Source of the DNA: Micromonospora ureilytica
Lineage (GTDB): Bacteria; Actinomycetota; Actinomycetes; Mycobacteriales; Micromonosporaceae
Length of the DNA stretch: 64,000 nt
Assembly (NCBI RefSeq): GCF_015751765.1
Contig: NZ_JADOTX010000001.1
Coordinates: 744,001-808,000, forward strand
Direction of reading: 5' to 3'
Within the stretch, counting starts at the first letter, position 1. Every line of letters begins with the position of its first letter. The notes beneath the pieces were generated by a model that ran no database searches, was not told where the DNA came from, and saw only the letters and a program-made list of their open reading frames with translations. Below are positions 53,001-62,356 of this stretch, piece after piece. Made by a program: the position numbers and the translations under genes.

Positions 53001-53903
53001 ATGTCTGACCCGCCCACCGGCAAGAGGAAGGCCGCACCCGACCGGGCCCGCAAACGTGCCGTGCGCGACTATGCGGCGCAGGCGGACGTGCCGTACTCGG
53101 TCGCTGCGCGGCAACTGGCCACGCCCCCAGCCTCGGCGGACCGAACGATCTACCCGCCCGGCGGCGATGCTCACCGAGCCTGGCTCATCGAGTGCCGCGG
53201 ACGCCGGACCGCGGAGCAACGCGTTGCCGACACCCGGCTGAGCGCCGACCTGCCGTTCGGGCGTGCTCAGCACCTCGTCGAACGGTTCCCACCGAGCCGG
53301 GGTATGCGCGGCACCGGTGTAGGCCAGCTGTATCACGGGACCGGCCGGGTCGAGACCCTGGCATTGCTCTACCACGTCGTCGCCCTCGAGTCTCCGCAGG
53401 TGTTGCCGAACGCCGGCGAACTGGCCTGGACGGCGGAGATGGGCGAGGAGACGGCGATGGACACCGTTTGCGCGGTCCTCGACCGGGCCGCGCGGCTGCT
53501 GCTCGATGACGATGACATGAGCCTGCGGACCCGAATCCGGGCCGCACTCGATGCCGGTGCCGCACACCACCAGGTGCAGGTACGGAATGACAGCGCCCGC
53601 CTGGACGCAGTATTTCGTGCCGCGGACACGGTGGTCGACCAAGAGGGCGTCTGGGAGTCGCGGATGGGACTCCCCCTGACCGGCGTCAGTCACATACTCG
53701 ACGCGGTCCTCGTGGTGAATGAGGACGGTCACGCACCCGGTACCCGGGTGCTCCTGGACGGCCGTCGGGCCACCATCGTCAGCGCGGTGTGGGCCACCAG
53801 CGGCCCGCCCCGGCGCTACGTCGTGGCGGTGGACGCTTCCTTGCGAACCACCGTTCACCAGCCAGGCGAACTGACCGTGCTGCCCGGGCAGGCGCCCTGT
53901 TGA
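53001..53903 (+). CDS. Conserved actinobacterial hypothetical protein
   Basis: A 300-residue soluble protein. The N-terminal block RKRAVRDYAAQADVPYSVAARQL resembles a motif at the start of many actinomycete proteins of unknown function, probably a short helix-turn-helix-like segment. Other features are an Asp-run (LLLDDDDMSLRTRIRAALDAGAAHHQVQVR) and a beta-rich C-terminus (RVLLDGRRATIVSAVWATSGPPRRYVVAVD). No signal or membrane segments. Start ATG at 53001 with GGAGA 7 nt upstream, 72 nt after clpC, so it could be read through from clpC. I do not recognise a function. Confidence 0.7.
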   Translation: MSDPPTGKRKAAPDRARKRAVRDYAAQADVPYSVAARQLATPPASADRTIYPPGGDAHRAWLIECRGRRTAEQRVADTRLSADLPFGRAQHLVERFPPSRGMRGTGVGQLYHGTGRVETLALLYHVVALESPQVLPNAGELAWTAEMGEETAMDTVCAVLDRAARLLLDDDDMSLRTRIRAALDAGAAHHQVQVRNDSARLDAVFRAADTVVDQEGVWESRMGLPLTGVSHILDAVLVVNEDGHAPGTRVLLDGRRATIVSAVWATSGPPRRYVVAVDASLRTTVHQPGELTVLPGQAPC

Positions 53904-53925
53904 CGGCAGTGGTGGCGGACGTTTC

Positions 53926-53940
53926 TGTTAGCGAGTAACA
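53926..53940. promoter_or_regulatory. Inverted repeat before the MFS/TetR unit
   Basis: TGTTAGCGAGTAACA is a perfect 5-bp dyad around a 5-nt centre, 29 nt before the MFS start. It is a candidate operator for the TetR repressor encoded just downstream of the transporter. Its A/T-rich ends also fall where a -10 region is expected. Confidence 0.6.
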
Positions 53941-53968
53941 TTTACACAGATCAACAGATGGGACTTCG

Positions 53969-55510
53969 ATGGACGAGGCTCGCAACCGGCGGCGCTGGTG
54001 GGTTCTCGCCGTGCTCTGCCTGGCCGTGTTCCTGGTCAGCCTCGACGTGACCGTGCTGAACATCGCACTGCCGGAGATCTCCGGCGCCCTCGGCGCCACT
54101 ACCGCGCAGCTGCAGTGGATCGTCAACGCATACACGTTGTCCTACGCGGCCTCCATGCTGCCCGCAGGACTGCTCGGAGATCGCCTCGGCACCAAGCGAG
54201 TGATCCTCGCCGGCATGGTGCTGTTCGGCGCCGCCTCGGCCCTGGCGGCGGTCTCGCCTTCGGTCGGGGTCCTGATCGCCGCGCGCGCCCTGCAGGGGAT
54301 CGGCGCGGCGATCCTGCTCTCGTTGAGTTTGGCGATCGTCACCACCACGTTCGCGGCACACGAGCGAGTCCGGGCGATTGGCGTGTTCACGGCTGCGGTG
54401 GCCGCCGGCATGCCGCTCGGCCCGCTGGCCGGCGGCCTGTTGTTGGAGAACTATTCATGGAGTTCGGTCTTCTGGATCAACGTGCCCCTCGTGGCGATGT
54501 GCCTGGCGATCGGTGTGTTCCTGCTGCGGGAGCAGGAGGAACGGACGCGGGCGCCGATCGATTTTCTCGGTGCGGTCCTCTCCGTGTTTTCGATCGTCGT
54601 TCTGATCTACGCCTTCATCGAGGCGCCGGAGAGAGGTTGGTGGTCAGGGCGGACCTTGACTCTGACGGTAGTGGCTCTGGTCGCCTTCGCCTGCTTCATT
54701 TGGTGGGAGCGCCGTGTGCTGCATCCGCTGGTGCCCGGCTCCCTGTTCCGCGACCGGCGGTTCACCGGGGGCAGCGTCGCCGCAGTGATCACCACGGTGG
54801 CGCTGATCGGCATCCTCTTCGCCATCCCCCAGTACTTTCAGGCGGTGCTCGACGAGGGAGCACTCGAAGCGGGCCTGCGGCTGACCCCGATGATGGGTGG
54901 ATTGCTGGTGGGCGGGGCGCTCAGCTCTCGGCTCGACGGATGGCTTGGCAGCAAACCCACCATCCTGTCCGGCCTGATTCTCAACGCCGCGGGATTGTTC
55001 GCGCTGGGTTCAATCACCGTCGACCGGGGTTATGCGGTGGTCGTGATCGGTCTCATCGCCGTCGGCCTCGGTTTCGGCATCACGACAGCGGCGGCGATCT
55101 CGACTGCCACCGCGGCGGTGGGCAACCGTTCGGCGGGCCTCGGCTCCGCCGTCATCAACACGTTGCGCCAGTTCGGCGGGGCGTTTGCGGTCGCGGTCTT
55201 GGGCAGCCTGCTGTCGGCGACCTACGCCGACCGGCTGGCACCGGCGCTACGTGGCCTTCCGCCAGCGGCGGCGGCCACGGCACGCGGATCGATCGTCGGC
55301 GCCAACGAGGTGGCCGGCGACGGCCTGCGGCAAGCCGCAGGGGTTGCGTTCGCCGCAGGGGTGGCCGAGGTGATGGTGGCGTGTGCCGTCGTAGCGCTTG
55401 CCGGGGGGGTGTTGTGCGCGTGGCTGCTACCGGGCGGGCGTCACCCACTGCCGGAGGAGACGACCCAGCACGCGACTCCGGACGAGCCGGCAGCCGCTGA
55501 CATGCGGTGA
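53969..55510 (+). CDS. MFS multidrug transporter, DHA2 (14-TM) type
   Basis: A 513-residue drug:H+ antiporter-like permease with about fourteen membrane segments. Motif A-like RLGTKR after GDR, the DHA2 motif LDVTVLNIALPEI in helix 1, and an antiporter motif C-like stretch (AAGMPLGPLAGGLLLENYSWSSVFWINVPL). It exports drugs or metabolites across the inner membrane in exchange for protons. A TetR gene starts 7 nt after its stop, and a TetR-type dyad lies upstream, forming a self-contained resistance cassette. Substrate unknown. Confidence 0.9.
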   Translation: MDEARNRRRWWVLAVLCLAVFLVSLDVTVLNIALPEISGALGATTAQLQWIVNAYTLSYAASMLPAGLLGDRLGTKRVILAGMVLFGAASALAAVSPSVGVLIAARALQGIGAAILLSLSLAIVTTTFAAHERVRAIGVFTAAVAAGMPLGPLAGGLLLENYSWSSVFWINVPLVAMCLAIGVFLLREQEERTRAPIDFLGAVLSVFSIVVLIYAFIEAPERGWWSGRTLTLTVVALVAFACFIWWERRVLHPLVPGSLFRDRRFTGGSVAAVITTVALIGILFAIPQYFQAVLDEGALEAGLRLTPMMGGLLVGGALSSRLDGWLGSKPTILSGLILNAAGLFALGSITVDRGYAVVVIGLIAVGLGFGITTAAAISTATAAVGNRSAGLGSAVINTLRQFGGAFAVAVLGSLLSATYADRLAPALRGLPPAAAATARGSIVGANEVAGDGLRQAAGVAFAAGVAEVMVACAVVALAGGVLCAWLLPGGRHPLPEETTQHATPDEPAAADMR

Positions 55511-55517
55511 TGCGCAG

Positions 55518-56129
55518 ATGAGGTCCCACTCACCCGCCACCGACGTGCGCACCCGTAAACGGGAAACCCGCGACCGACTGCGACAGGTCGCGATGATGAT
55601 GTTCCGGGAGCGCGGATACGAGGCCACGACGGTCAGGGAAATCGCGGCGGCGGCCGGCGTGTCGCAAATGACGTTCTTCCGCTACTTCGGCAGCAAGGAG
55701 GAAGTCGTCTTCGCCGGCGAGCACAAGTCGACGGTCGCCGCCCACCTACTGGCCAGGCCCGCGGACGAGCCGCCGGTCGAGAAGATCTGCAATGCGCTGA
55801 TCGCCGGACTGTTGGCATTGAGCGGCGAGGAACGGCAGGATCTGCTGGAGCGGACCCGGCTGGTGTTCGCGACCCCGGCGCTGCACGCGGGATACCTGCA
55901 GCGACAGCCCGACGATCAGCGCATGATCGTGAAGGCGCTCCAAGCCGAATCCGCAGCCGGGGCACCGGGGATGGCGCTTTGGGTCCTTGCCGGCGCGTGC
56001 GTGGCCGCAGCGGCCACTGCTGTCCGATTCTGGGTGGAGGCGGACGGTTCCACGGACCTGGTGGAGTTGGTGAGGCAGGCATTTTCGGACCTGCGTGAGG
56101 GATTTATCATCGTGGATTGCGTTGATTGA
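55518..56129 (+). CDS. TetR-family repressor
   Basis: A 203-residue regulator. The N-terminal HTH reads TRDRLRQVAMMMFRERGYEATTVREIAAAAGVSQMTFFRYFGSKEEVVFAGE. The C-terminal helical domain binds a ligand and dimerises (ICNALIAGLLALSGEERQDLLERTRLV, and a hydrophobic helix MALWVLAGACVAAAATAVRFWVE). The start at 55518 lies 7 nt after the transporter stop. It is the likely repressor of the MFS gene through the 53926-53940 dyad, released when the transported compound binds. The next gene, 48 nt downstream, is the interrupted receiver-like gene. Confidence 0.9.
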   Translation: MRSHSPATDVRTRKRETRDRLRQVAMMMFRERGYEATTVREIAAAAGVSQMTFFRYFGSKEEVVFAGEHKSTVAAHLLARPADEPPVEKICNALIAGLLALSGEERQDLLERTRLVFATPALHAGYLQRQPDDQRMIVKALQAESAAGAPGMALWVLAGACVAAAATAVRFWVEADGSTDLVELVRQAFSDLREGFIIVDCVD

Positions 56130-56480
56130 TGCGTTACGATCGTAATCCGCAGTTGCCTTCATTGACGGGGGAGAAGATTGAGGATCCTGATTGTTGATTC
56201 TGATGCCGCGGTAACACATTGGATCACTCGCCTGCTGGGTGAAACGCACGGGCACGAGGTGGTCGGCATGATCGCGGATGTCCGTCACGTGGCGACGGAA
56301 TGCCGGCGGACGCGCCCGCATGCGGTGATAGTCAGTGGCCCGCATTCCATCGAGCACTCGGCCAAGATTGATGAGGTCGCCGCCACGGCCGCTGTCATCA
56401 TGGTGTGGAGCGCGACGTCCGGTTCGTCGATCTGGGCGAGTCTCGATCATGGCGTCAGCGCGGAGGTGATGCGCGACCGG

Positions 56481-57854
56481 CTAGTACTGCAACGGCAGTA
56501 GGCGAATCGAGTTCGGCTCGCGTTCGTTGGTCTGCCTGTGACGGACGTTGATGTCGATCGTTGGCACGGGGAGTTGGACCGGTTGCATGTCCGGATCGGG
56601 CCCAGGTTTCGGCGGTCGGAGCCGCGGCGGCGGGTGCGTCAGTACCTGTGCGGCCTGGTGTCGGGCCTGGGCCGGAAGAATGGCTGGACCCTGGCTGAGC
56701 AGGCCGGGGATGTGTCGCCGGACGGTATGCAGCGGTTGCTGCGGTGGGCGGACTGGGACGTCGACGCGGTCCGTGACGACGTGCGGGACTACGTCGTCGA
56801 GCACCTCGGCGACCCGAACGGTGTGTTGATCGTCGACGACACCGGGTTCCTGAAGAAGGGCACCCGGTCGGCCGGGGTGCAGCGCCAGTATTCGGGCACC
56901 GCTGGTCGGACGGAGAACTGCCAGGTCGGGACGTTCCTGGCCTACCGGTCGGCGAAGGGACACGCGCTGATCGACCGGCAGCTCTACCTCCCGGCGTCGT
57001 GGACCGATGACCGGGATCGGTGCCGGGACGCGGGGATCCCGGACGAGGTGCAGTTCGCCACGAAGGTCCAGATGGCCCGGGAGATGCTGGCCCGAGCCTT
57101 GGATGCCGGGGTGCCCGTCGGGTGGGTGACGATGGACGAGGCCTACGGCCAGTCGAAATCCCTGCGGGTCTGGTTGGAACACCGGGATGTGGGTTATGTG
57201 GTCGCGACCCGCCGCAACGACGACATGATCACCACCACGATGGGTCAGGCCCGCGCGGACGATCTGATCGCTGCTCTGCCAGCGCGGGCGTGGTGCCGGC
57301 TGTCCGCCGGCGCCGGTGCGCACGGCCCGCGCGAATACTGGTGGGCGCGGGTGCCGGTGCGTATCTGCTGGCAACCGGGCCGGGGGCATTGGCTGCTCGC
57401 CCGGCGCAGCATGACGACCGGGGAGATCGCGTACTACGTCTGTTACGGGCCCCGCCGCACCCGCCTGGTCGACCTGGCCCGCATCGCGGGGGCACGGTGG
57501 GCGATCGAGGAGTGCTTCCAACAGGCCAAGAACGAAGCCGGCCTCGACGAGTACCAGGTCCGTGACTGGCGGGCCTGGTACGCCCACATCACCCTGTCCA
57601 TGGCCGCCCACGCCTGGCTGTCGGTCGCCCGATCCCTTACCGCAAAAGGGGACCCAGCTCAGGCGACGACATGATGATCGGCTACACCGTACCGGAGATC
57701 CGAAGACTGCTCACCGCACTCGCAGTCCGATCAACGCACCCACCAGAGCACGTCTGGGCCTGGTCCCGATGGCGCCGACGACGCCAACACCAAGCCCGAA
57801 CCTGCCACTACCGACGACACGGCTACCCCTGACCAACTGCCGTTGCAGTACTAG
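56481..57854. mobile_element. IS701-type insertion sequence with CTAG duplication
   Basis: About 1.37 kb. The terminal repeats are 19 bp and perfect, CTAGTACTGCAACGGCAGT at 56481-56499 and its reverse complement at 57836-57854. CTAG at both outer ends is the 4-bp target duplication, as known for the IS701 family. One transposase gene fills it. Perfect ends, an intact transposase and an exactly restorable target mean the insertion is recent. Confidence 0.9.
56538..57674 (+). CDS. IS701-family transposase
   Basis: A 378-residue DDE transposase from the GTG at 56538. Signature blocks are LCGLVSGLGRKNGWTLAEQAGD, RDYVVEHLGDPNGVLIVDDTGFLKKGTRSAGVQRQYSGTAGRTENCQVGTFLAY (first Asp), VPVGWVTMDEAYG (second Asp) and WAIEECFQQAKNEAGLDEYQVRDWRAWYAH (Glu with YREK-like tail), as in IS701 members. 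It is complete, with about 160 nt of non-coding sequence between its stop and the right terminal repeat. Confidence 0.92.
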   Translation: MTDVDVDRWHGELDRLHVRIGPRFRRSEPRRRVRQYLCGLVSGLGRKNGWTLAEQAGDVSPDGMQRLLRWADWDVDAVRDDVRDYVVEHLGDPNGVLIVDDTGFLKKGTRSAGVQRQYSGTAGRTENCQVGTFLAYRSAKGHALIDRQLYLPASWTDDRDRCRDAGIPDEVQFATKVQMAREMLARALDAGVPVGWVTMDEAYGQSKSLRVWLEHRDVGYVVATRRNDDMITTTMGQARADDLIAALPARAWCRLSAGAGAHGPREYWWARVPVRICWQPGRGHWLLARRSMTTGEIAYYVCYGPRRTRLVDLARIAGARWAIEECFQQAKNEAGLDEYQVRDWRAWYAHITLSMAAHAWLSVARSLTAKGDPAQATT

Positions 57855-57916
57855 CCGACGTCGTCTACCGCACCATGATCAAAGACACGGAAACCTCTCT
57901 GCTGCCCGCAGGTTGA

Positions 57917-59004
57917 CAAGAGAGGTGCCTTTAGCGAGACAGCCCCCGGACGTGACCAAGGGACACCGGGCCAGACGTCGCATGGACTGACGCCGTTAGT
58001 TAGGTCTTTGGCCAAGATTACGAATCGGATGGCGCGACCAACGACCAGGCTGGCGTTACCGGGAGTAACACACCGACGGGCCGCGCATCTCTTCTGCGGC
58101 ATGAGATCGGGTTGAGCTTGGGCGGCGGTCCAGGAGCTGACATTTGCAGCTAACCTGCTCGCTGCGACGTCGGCCCGCACCCTCCCGGTCACCTGAGCGG
58201 TGGGGATGGATCGCCACCCGGCATTCAGTTCCGCCAGGTCGGAAGCTCATTTTTTGGGTGTCGCACGATTGGCGCAGGTCACGAGCTGACCTTGGGTGGG
58301 GGAGCCTCGCCAGCGATGGGGGAAGTCGAGCAGGTGCCGGCCCGGCGGCACCGAGGGTGTACACCGTGGTCCGCTGGTCGATGACGGCACCACGAAGAAC
58401 TTCTCCGGGTCCGTGTACGGCCGGATCCGGGGAGGCGGTTGACGACGGCATGCGGCTGAGCCGGCATCGAGTCGGCTCATCGGCGCCGCCGCCGCGATCC
58501 GACATGGGGCTGACCGTGTCGTCGATCGTCAGCTCGAGCCGAGAGTTCCCAGCTGATAGCACGTGCGACTGGTCCTGGTGCGGTACAAGGATCTAAAGGT
58601 GCCTAACACCCGCGATCCCGCCCGGCACCCGAACCACGCGAACCCCACGCCGACGCACCGGTGCGCGGCGCCCAGATACCTCCGGCAACCTGGCCTCCGT
58701 CTGCCTCCCCGGTCCACCGGCAGCATCTACGCAGGTCAACCTCCACTGTGTTTGCGGAGACACGAGTGGTCGGACGAAGGGGGCAACAAACCTAACCATG
58801 GCGGTGATACCGTCTGTCAGCGACGGTGATACGCACGGCTAGCAGGGAGAGGTGTGATTCCTTCACTGAAGCCGCGAGTTCGGCTTACCGGGGAATAGCT
58901 GGGCATTTGTTCACGGCAATGATGCCACGGATCAGAGAATGGCCCGGCGGCTTCCGTCGGTGCCCCATGCTGGCCCGGCATAGAACAGGGGAAATCCTTA
59001 AATC
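57917..59004. other. 1.1-kb region without recognisable gene
   Basis: Frames on both strands (for example 58056-58562 minus and 58144-58596 plus) are short, overlap each other, and translate to Arg/Pro/Ser-rich text with no motif. Base composition is lower in GC than the neighbours. It may hold decayed DNA. The right end contains a 9-bp direct repeat at 58802-58832 and a good ribosome-binding site (AGGGGAA) before the MFS gene at 59005. Confidence 0.5.
58802..58832. promoter_or_regulatory. Direct repeat upstream of the RiPP-like operon
   Basis: CGGTGATAC at 58802-58810 and 58824-58832, exactly 22 bp apart, 173 bp before the first gene of the operon. Two-turn spacing fits tandem activator binding, such as a LuxR- or SARP-type regulator. 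No regulator gene is in view. Confidence 0.4.
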
Positions 59005-60444
59005 ATGACCGGAAATAGTCGGTCGCACTCAGATACTCCGACGTTGTCCTTACTGATGACGCTGGCAATCTGCTCGGCGCTCCTGGTGGAGGGCATGAGT
59101 GCGTCGAGCATCAACGTGCAGGTCGGCGCCATCCGTGACGATCTGGGGCTCACCGGCACACAGCTCCAACTCGTCGCCGGTTCGTTCCTGGTCGCCTACG
59201 CCGCGTTCCTACCGGTGGCCGGGCGCTTGGTCGACATCCATGACAAGCGCCGCGTGTTCCAGGCCGGAATTCTGCTGTTCAGCCTTGGCTGCGTCGTCTG
59301 CGCTGCTGCGGCCGGCAGCTGGACACTCGTCCTCGGCCGAGTGATTCAGGGCGCGGGAGCGGCGCTGAGTACTCCCGCAGCTCTCGCGCTGATCACCACC
59401 GGCCTGTCGCCCGGGCCGAAGCGGAACCGGGCGATCGGCATCTTCAGCGCCATGGGTTCGATCGGTTTCTCGTTGGGCCTGGTGGTGCCCGGCCTGGTCG
59501 TCACGGACCTCGGCTGGCGTCTCAGCTTCCTGCTCTACCTCCCGCTCACCATCGTGGTGCTGCTGGTGACCCTACGGCTGGCGCCGGCCGACGTCGACAT
59601 AGAGGGCAAGGCCGACATTGCCGGCGCGTTCTCCCTCACCGCCGCGCTGATGCTGCTGATGAGCGCGGTGGGTGGCGTCGGCACCACGGCTCCGATGTGG
59701 ATCGTGCTCCAACTTGCCGGTGCCACCGCCTGCGCCCTCTTCTACCGGCACCGCACCACTCGCACCGGTCGCCTCATCCCGGTCGACGTACTCCGTTCCC
59801 GCCGGGTGATCGCCTACTGCCTGGCGCTGGCCGCAGTCTTCGCTGCCATCGTTACCTCGATGTACCTGATCAGCCTGGCCCTGCAAACCAACCGGGGCTA
59901 CGACGCGTTCGGTGCCGGGCTGGCGCTGGTGCCACAGAGCATCGCCAACGCGGCTGCAGCGGCCCTCGGCGCCCGCCTGGTAACCCGGGTCGGCGCGGCA
60001 CGGGTGCTGATGGCCGGCATGGCCTTGATCACCGGTGGCCTCGCGTACCTCGGGTTGGTCGGAATGGACCGTTCCTACGCCACCGGCATCCTCCCGGCGA
60101 TCGTGATCATCGGCGTTGGCGTCGCCATGTGCTACCCCGCTGCCTCGATCGGCGCGGTGGACGACGTTGCGGTCGTTCATCGCGGCGTGGCCTCCGCCCT
60201 TCTCGTCATGTTCCAGAACGTCGGTGGCGCGCTGGGGCTCGCTCTGGCCACCGCCACCGGGGTAGTGCCTGCACCAGGACGGGCGACCGACGTTGCGGTG
60301 GGCATGTTCGTCTCCGCAGCCTTCTTGGTGATTGGCGGCTTGGCGGCGTTCGTCGTCGGGCGCCGCCCTGCTCCATCTCGCCCGTCCCCTCGTCCCCGTA
60401 GCGGCGACGCGGAGTTAGCACCCCTCACGGAGGACTCAAGATGA
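59005..60444 (+). CDS. MFS exporter of the RiPP-like operon
   Basis: A 479-residue major facilitator protein with about fourteen hydrophobic segments. Blocks: [32 protein letters not shown] (motif A), [24 protein letters not shown], and [30 protein letters not shown] (motif C-like). It is a DHA2-type exporter, distinct in sequence from the one at 53,969. Its stop overlaps the start of the PP-loop gene by 4 nt, so it is the first gene of a coupled four-gene unit and the likely exporter of its product. Confidence 0.88.
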   Translation: MTGNSRSHSDTPTLSLLMTLAICSALLVEGMSASSINVQVGAIRDDLGLTGTQLQLVAGSFLVAYAAFLPVAGRLVDIHDKRRVFQAGILLFSLGCVVCAAAAGSWTLVLGRVIQGAGAALSTPAALALITTGLSPGPKRNRAIGIFSAMGSIGFSLGLVVPGLVVTDLGWRLSFLLYLPLTIVVLLVTLRLAPADVDIEGKADIAGAFSLTAALMLLMSAVGGVGTTAPMWIVLQLAGATACALFYRHRTTRTGRLIPVDVLRSRRVIAYCLALAAVFAAIVTSMYLISLALQTNRGYDAFGAGLALVPQSIANAAAAALGARLVTRVGAARVLMAGMALITGGLAYLGLVGMDRSYATGILPAIVIIGVGVAMCYPAASIGAVDDVAVVHRGVASALLVMFQNVGGALGLALATATGVVPAPGRATDVAVGMFVSAAFLVIGGLAAFVVGRRPAPSRPSPRPRSGDAELAPLTEDSR

Positions 60445-61148
60445 ATTACGACTCGTCGGCCCCTCAGCTCGTCATGTTCACCGGAGGGCGGGACAGCACT
60501 CTCGCGGCGTGCAGCCTAATGCTCCAGGGCATCCCCGTGCACCTGTTCACTGCCAACAGTGGCTGCTCGCTGCGCCGTGAGGCGTTGGCCCTGCGTGTTC
60601 AGGAACTGCGGGTCCGCTTCGGCGACCTGGTGGTGACCCACGTGGTGCAGGACGTCAGCGGGGCGTTCCGTTCGATCGCCATCGAGTCGATCGAGGAGGA
60701 CATCCTCAAGTACGAGAAGAACCTGGTCCTGCTCGGCGAGAAAATCGCCATCCACGCACACGTCATCGATTACTGCCTGCGCAACGGCATCACGCTGGTG
60801 AACGACGGCATCGCCACCTACCAGCAGGAGTACCCGGAGCAGCGAGGGGTTGCCCGGGCGTACTTCGACAAGTTCATCGCCGAGTACGGCCTGGAGTACC
60901 GCAGCCCGATCTACGAGTTCGCCACCTCGGAACACGACGTCAAGTACCGCTTGCTCCAGCTCGGCCTCTCTACCAAGTCGTTGGAGGGAGTCTCGATCTT
61001 CGCGGACAGCTTCACCACCCCGTCGGACGAGACGATCCTGGCGTACCTGATGGCCAAGGAGGAGCTCTCGCGCGACATCATCGGTTTCCTGACCGGCCGC
61101 AGCCGCCTTCTGCCCGGCGCGGACGAGCGTAAGCCGGTCGCCGCGTGA
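60441..61148 (+). CDS. PP-loop ATPase, QueC/N-type ATP-pyrophosphatase-like
   Basis: A 235-residue protein. The PP-loop signature TGGRDST at 14-20 (usual SGGxDS) follows the strand QLVMF. The next strand and helix ([32 protein letters not shown]) match the nucleotide fold. PP-loop enzymes activate a carbonyl or amide with ATP (AMP adduct) and then transfer S, N or another nucleophile, as in QueC, ThiI, TilS and asparagine synthetase. The C-terminal half ([22 protein letters not shown]) has no zinc-binding Cys cluster like QueC. Translation is coupled on both sides (ATGA and GTGA overlaps). Substrate unknown; it could act on the peptide encoded downstream. Confidence 0.75.
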   Translation: MNYDSSAPQLVMFTGGRDSTLAACSLMLQGIPVHLFTANSGCSLRREALALRVQELRVRFGDLVVTHVVQDVSGAFRSIAIESIEEDILKYEKNLVLLGEKIAIHAHVIDYCLRNGITLVNDGIATYQQEYPEQRGVARAYFDKFIAEYGLEYRSPIYEFATSEHDVKYRLLQLGLSTKSLEGVSIFADSFTTPSDETILAYLMAKEELSRDIIGFLTGRSRLLPGADERKPVAA

Positions 61149-62356
61149 GCAACACCATTGTGAAGGTCGCCGCGGTCGTCCTCCGCGGTGGTCTTCTCCT
61201 GGTGGTTCGCAAACGCGGTACCCCGATTTTCATCTCGCCGGGCGGCAAACCGGAGCCGGGCGAGACCGACGAGGCGGCCCTCGCTCGCGAACTGCGTGAG
61301 GAGGCCGGGCTCACTTTGCGCGCCGCCGAGCCGTGGGGCGAGTACACCGCCGGCTCGGCGCTGGAGACCGCGACGGACGTGCGCATTCGGGCCTATCTTG
61401 CTGAGGCTGATGGCACCGCCCAGCCTGCGCAGGAGATCGACGAAGTCGCCTGGATTGACGCCGATTACGCCTCGGACGGCATACGTCTCGGATCGGTATT
61501 CGGCGAGCAGGTGGTGCCGCGACTGCTCGCCGAAGGGCTGTTGCGGTCGCGTCACCGGCCGGAACCAGTCGGTGACCTTGTCCTGGTCGCCGATCTGGAC
61601 GGCACCCTGGCCTTCGAGAACCGGCCGCCGGGCGCAGCCGTGTCCGCGGCACTGAACGAGATCGCGGCGCGCGACGACATCCGGCTCGTGCTCGCCACCT
61701 CGCGGGCACCGCGCGGGGTCCGCGCACTGGTCGGTCCACTTGCCGACCGCGCCGAGTTGCTCTGCTGCAACGGTGGCGTTCATGTCGCCGGCGGCACCGT
61801 GAAGCGGCGGACCCAGCTACCCTCCGACCGGCTCCGCGCGCTCGTGGCCTACCTCGACCGCAGGGAGATCGGTTACTGGGTGGATTTCGGCGACCGGTTC
61901 CAGGTCCGCGGAGGCGGGTTTCCGTGGATGAGCTACCCGGACCGGATCGACCTGGAGGCCGGTGAGGAGCCCGAATGCCACGGAGCGGTCAAGCTGGCCG
62001 TCGACACCGTCGGTGACGAGACGCTGCTAAACGGGTTGCGTGATCTGGCCGGTCCCGGGCTGGAGTTGTTCCCGCACGCCGGCGGGGTCCTCGACGTGAC
62101 ATCGACCGGCGCCACCAAGGCACTTGCGCTGTCGGTGATCCTGCCGGCGGTGCACGGGCCGGTGGTTGCCTTCGGTAACGACGCGAACGATCAGATCCTG
62201 CTCGCCGAGGCGGATCGGGGCGTCGTAGTGGGTGACGGCCTGCCCGGTCTGGAGTACGCCGGTCACATCGGCCGGGTGGCCGCCGTCGACACGAGCGTCG
62301 CCGCCATGTTGCGCGCGGCGGTCGCACGGGCACGGATTCCGGTAGGCCCGTCATGA
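61145..62356 (+). CDS. Nudix-HAD fusion hydrolase
   Basis: A 403-residue two-domain enzyme. Residues 1-135 are Nudix: the box runs from Gly34 to Leu56 ([23 protein letters not shown]) with all key Glu. Residues 145-400 are a Cof-type HAD phosphatase: Asp150 and Asp152 in [10 protein letters not shown], and GNDANDQ at 344-350 for the metal site. It may hydrolyse a nucleoside diphosphate compound and then a monophosphate, or two different intermediates. A Nudix/HAD fusion between a PP-loop enzyme and a PLP enzyme suggests a nucleotide intermediate. GTG start at 61145 overlaps the previous stop (GTGA). Confidence 0.88.
   Translation: MSNTIVKVAAVVLRGGLLLVVRKRGTPIFISPGGKPEPGETDEAALARELREEAGLTLRAAEPWGEYTAGSALETATDVRIRAYLAEADGTAQPAQEIDEVAWIDADYASDGIRLGSVFGEQVVPRLLAEGLLRSRHRPEPVGDLVLVADLDGTLAFENRPPGAAVSAALNEIAARDDIRLVLATSRAPRGVRALVGPLADRAELLCCNGGVHVAGGTVKRRTQLPSDRLRALVAYLDRREIGYWVDFGDRFQVRGGGFPWMSYPDRIDLEAGEEPECHGAVKLAVDTVGDETLLNGLRDLAGPGLELFPHAGGVLDVTSTGATKALALSVILPAVHGPVVAFGNDANDQILLAEADRGVVVGDGLPGLEYAGHIGRVAAVDTSVAAMLRAAVARARIPVGPS

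Larger units (their letters stand above)
56178..57916 (+). pseudogene. Receiver-like gene split by an IS701-type element
   Basis: Two exact halves: 56178-56484 (102 codons, TTG start after GGGGGAGAAG) and 57855-57916. Joining them at the shared CTAG restores one frame of about 122 residues ending TETSLLPAG. The product resembles a CheY-type receiver: strand MRILIVDSDAAV with acidic Asp7/Asp9, alternating strands VVGMIADV and AVIVSGPHS, and AAVIMVWSAT. The expected phosphoacceptor Asp near 53 is Ser, so it is a pseudo-receiver even when whole. As interrupted, a 107-residue product with an IS-derived tail would be made. It follows the TetR gene by 48 nt. Confidence 0.85.

Noticed and set aside
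57917..58820. Several 60-170-codon frames on both strands
   Set aside because: They overlap one another, lack ribosome-binding sites and show no motif. I treat the region as non-coding or decayed.
58826..59008. 60-codon frame whose stop overlaps the MFS start (ATGA)
   Set aside because: It begins with a GTG inside the direct repeat, has no ribosome-binding site, and the protein has no recognisable feature. The overlap is probably chance, though a leader peptide cannot be fully excluded.
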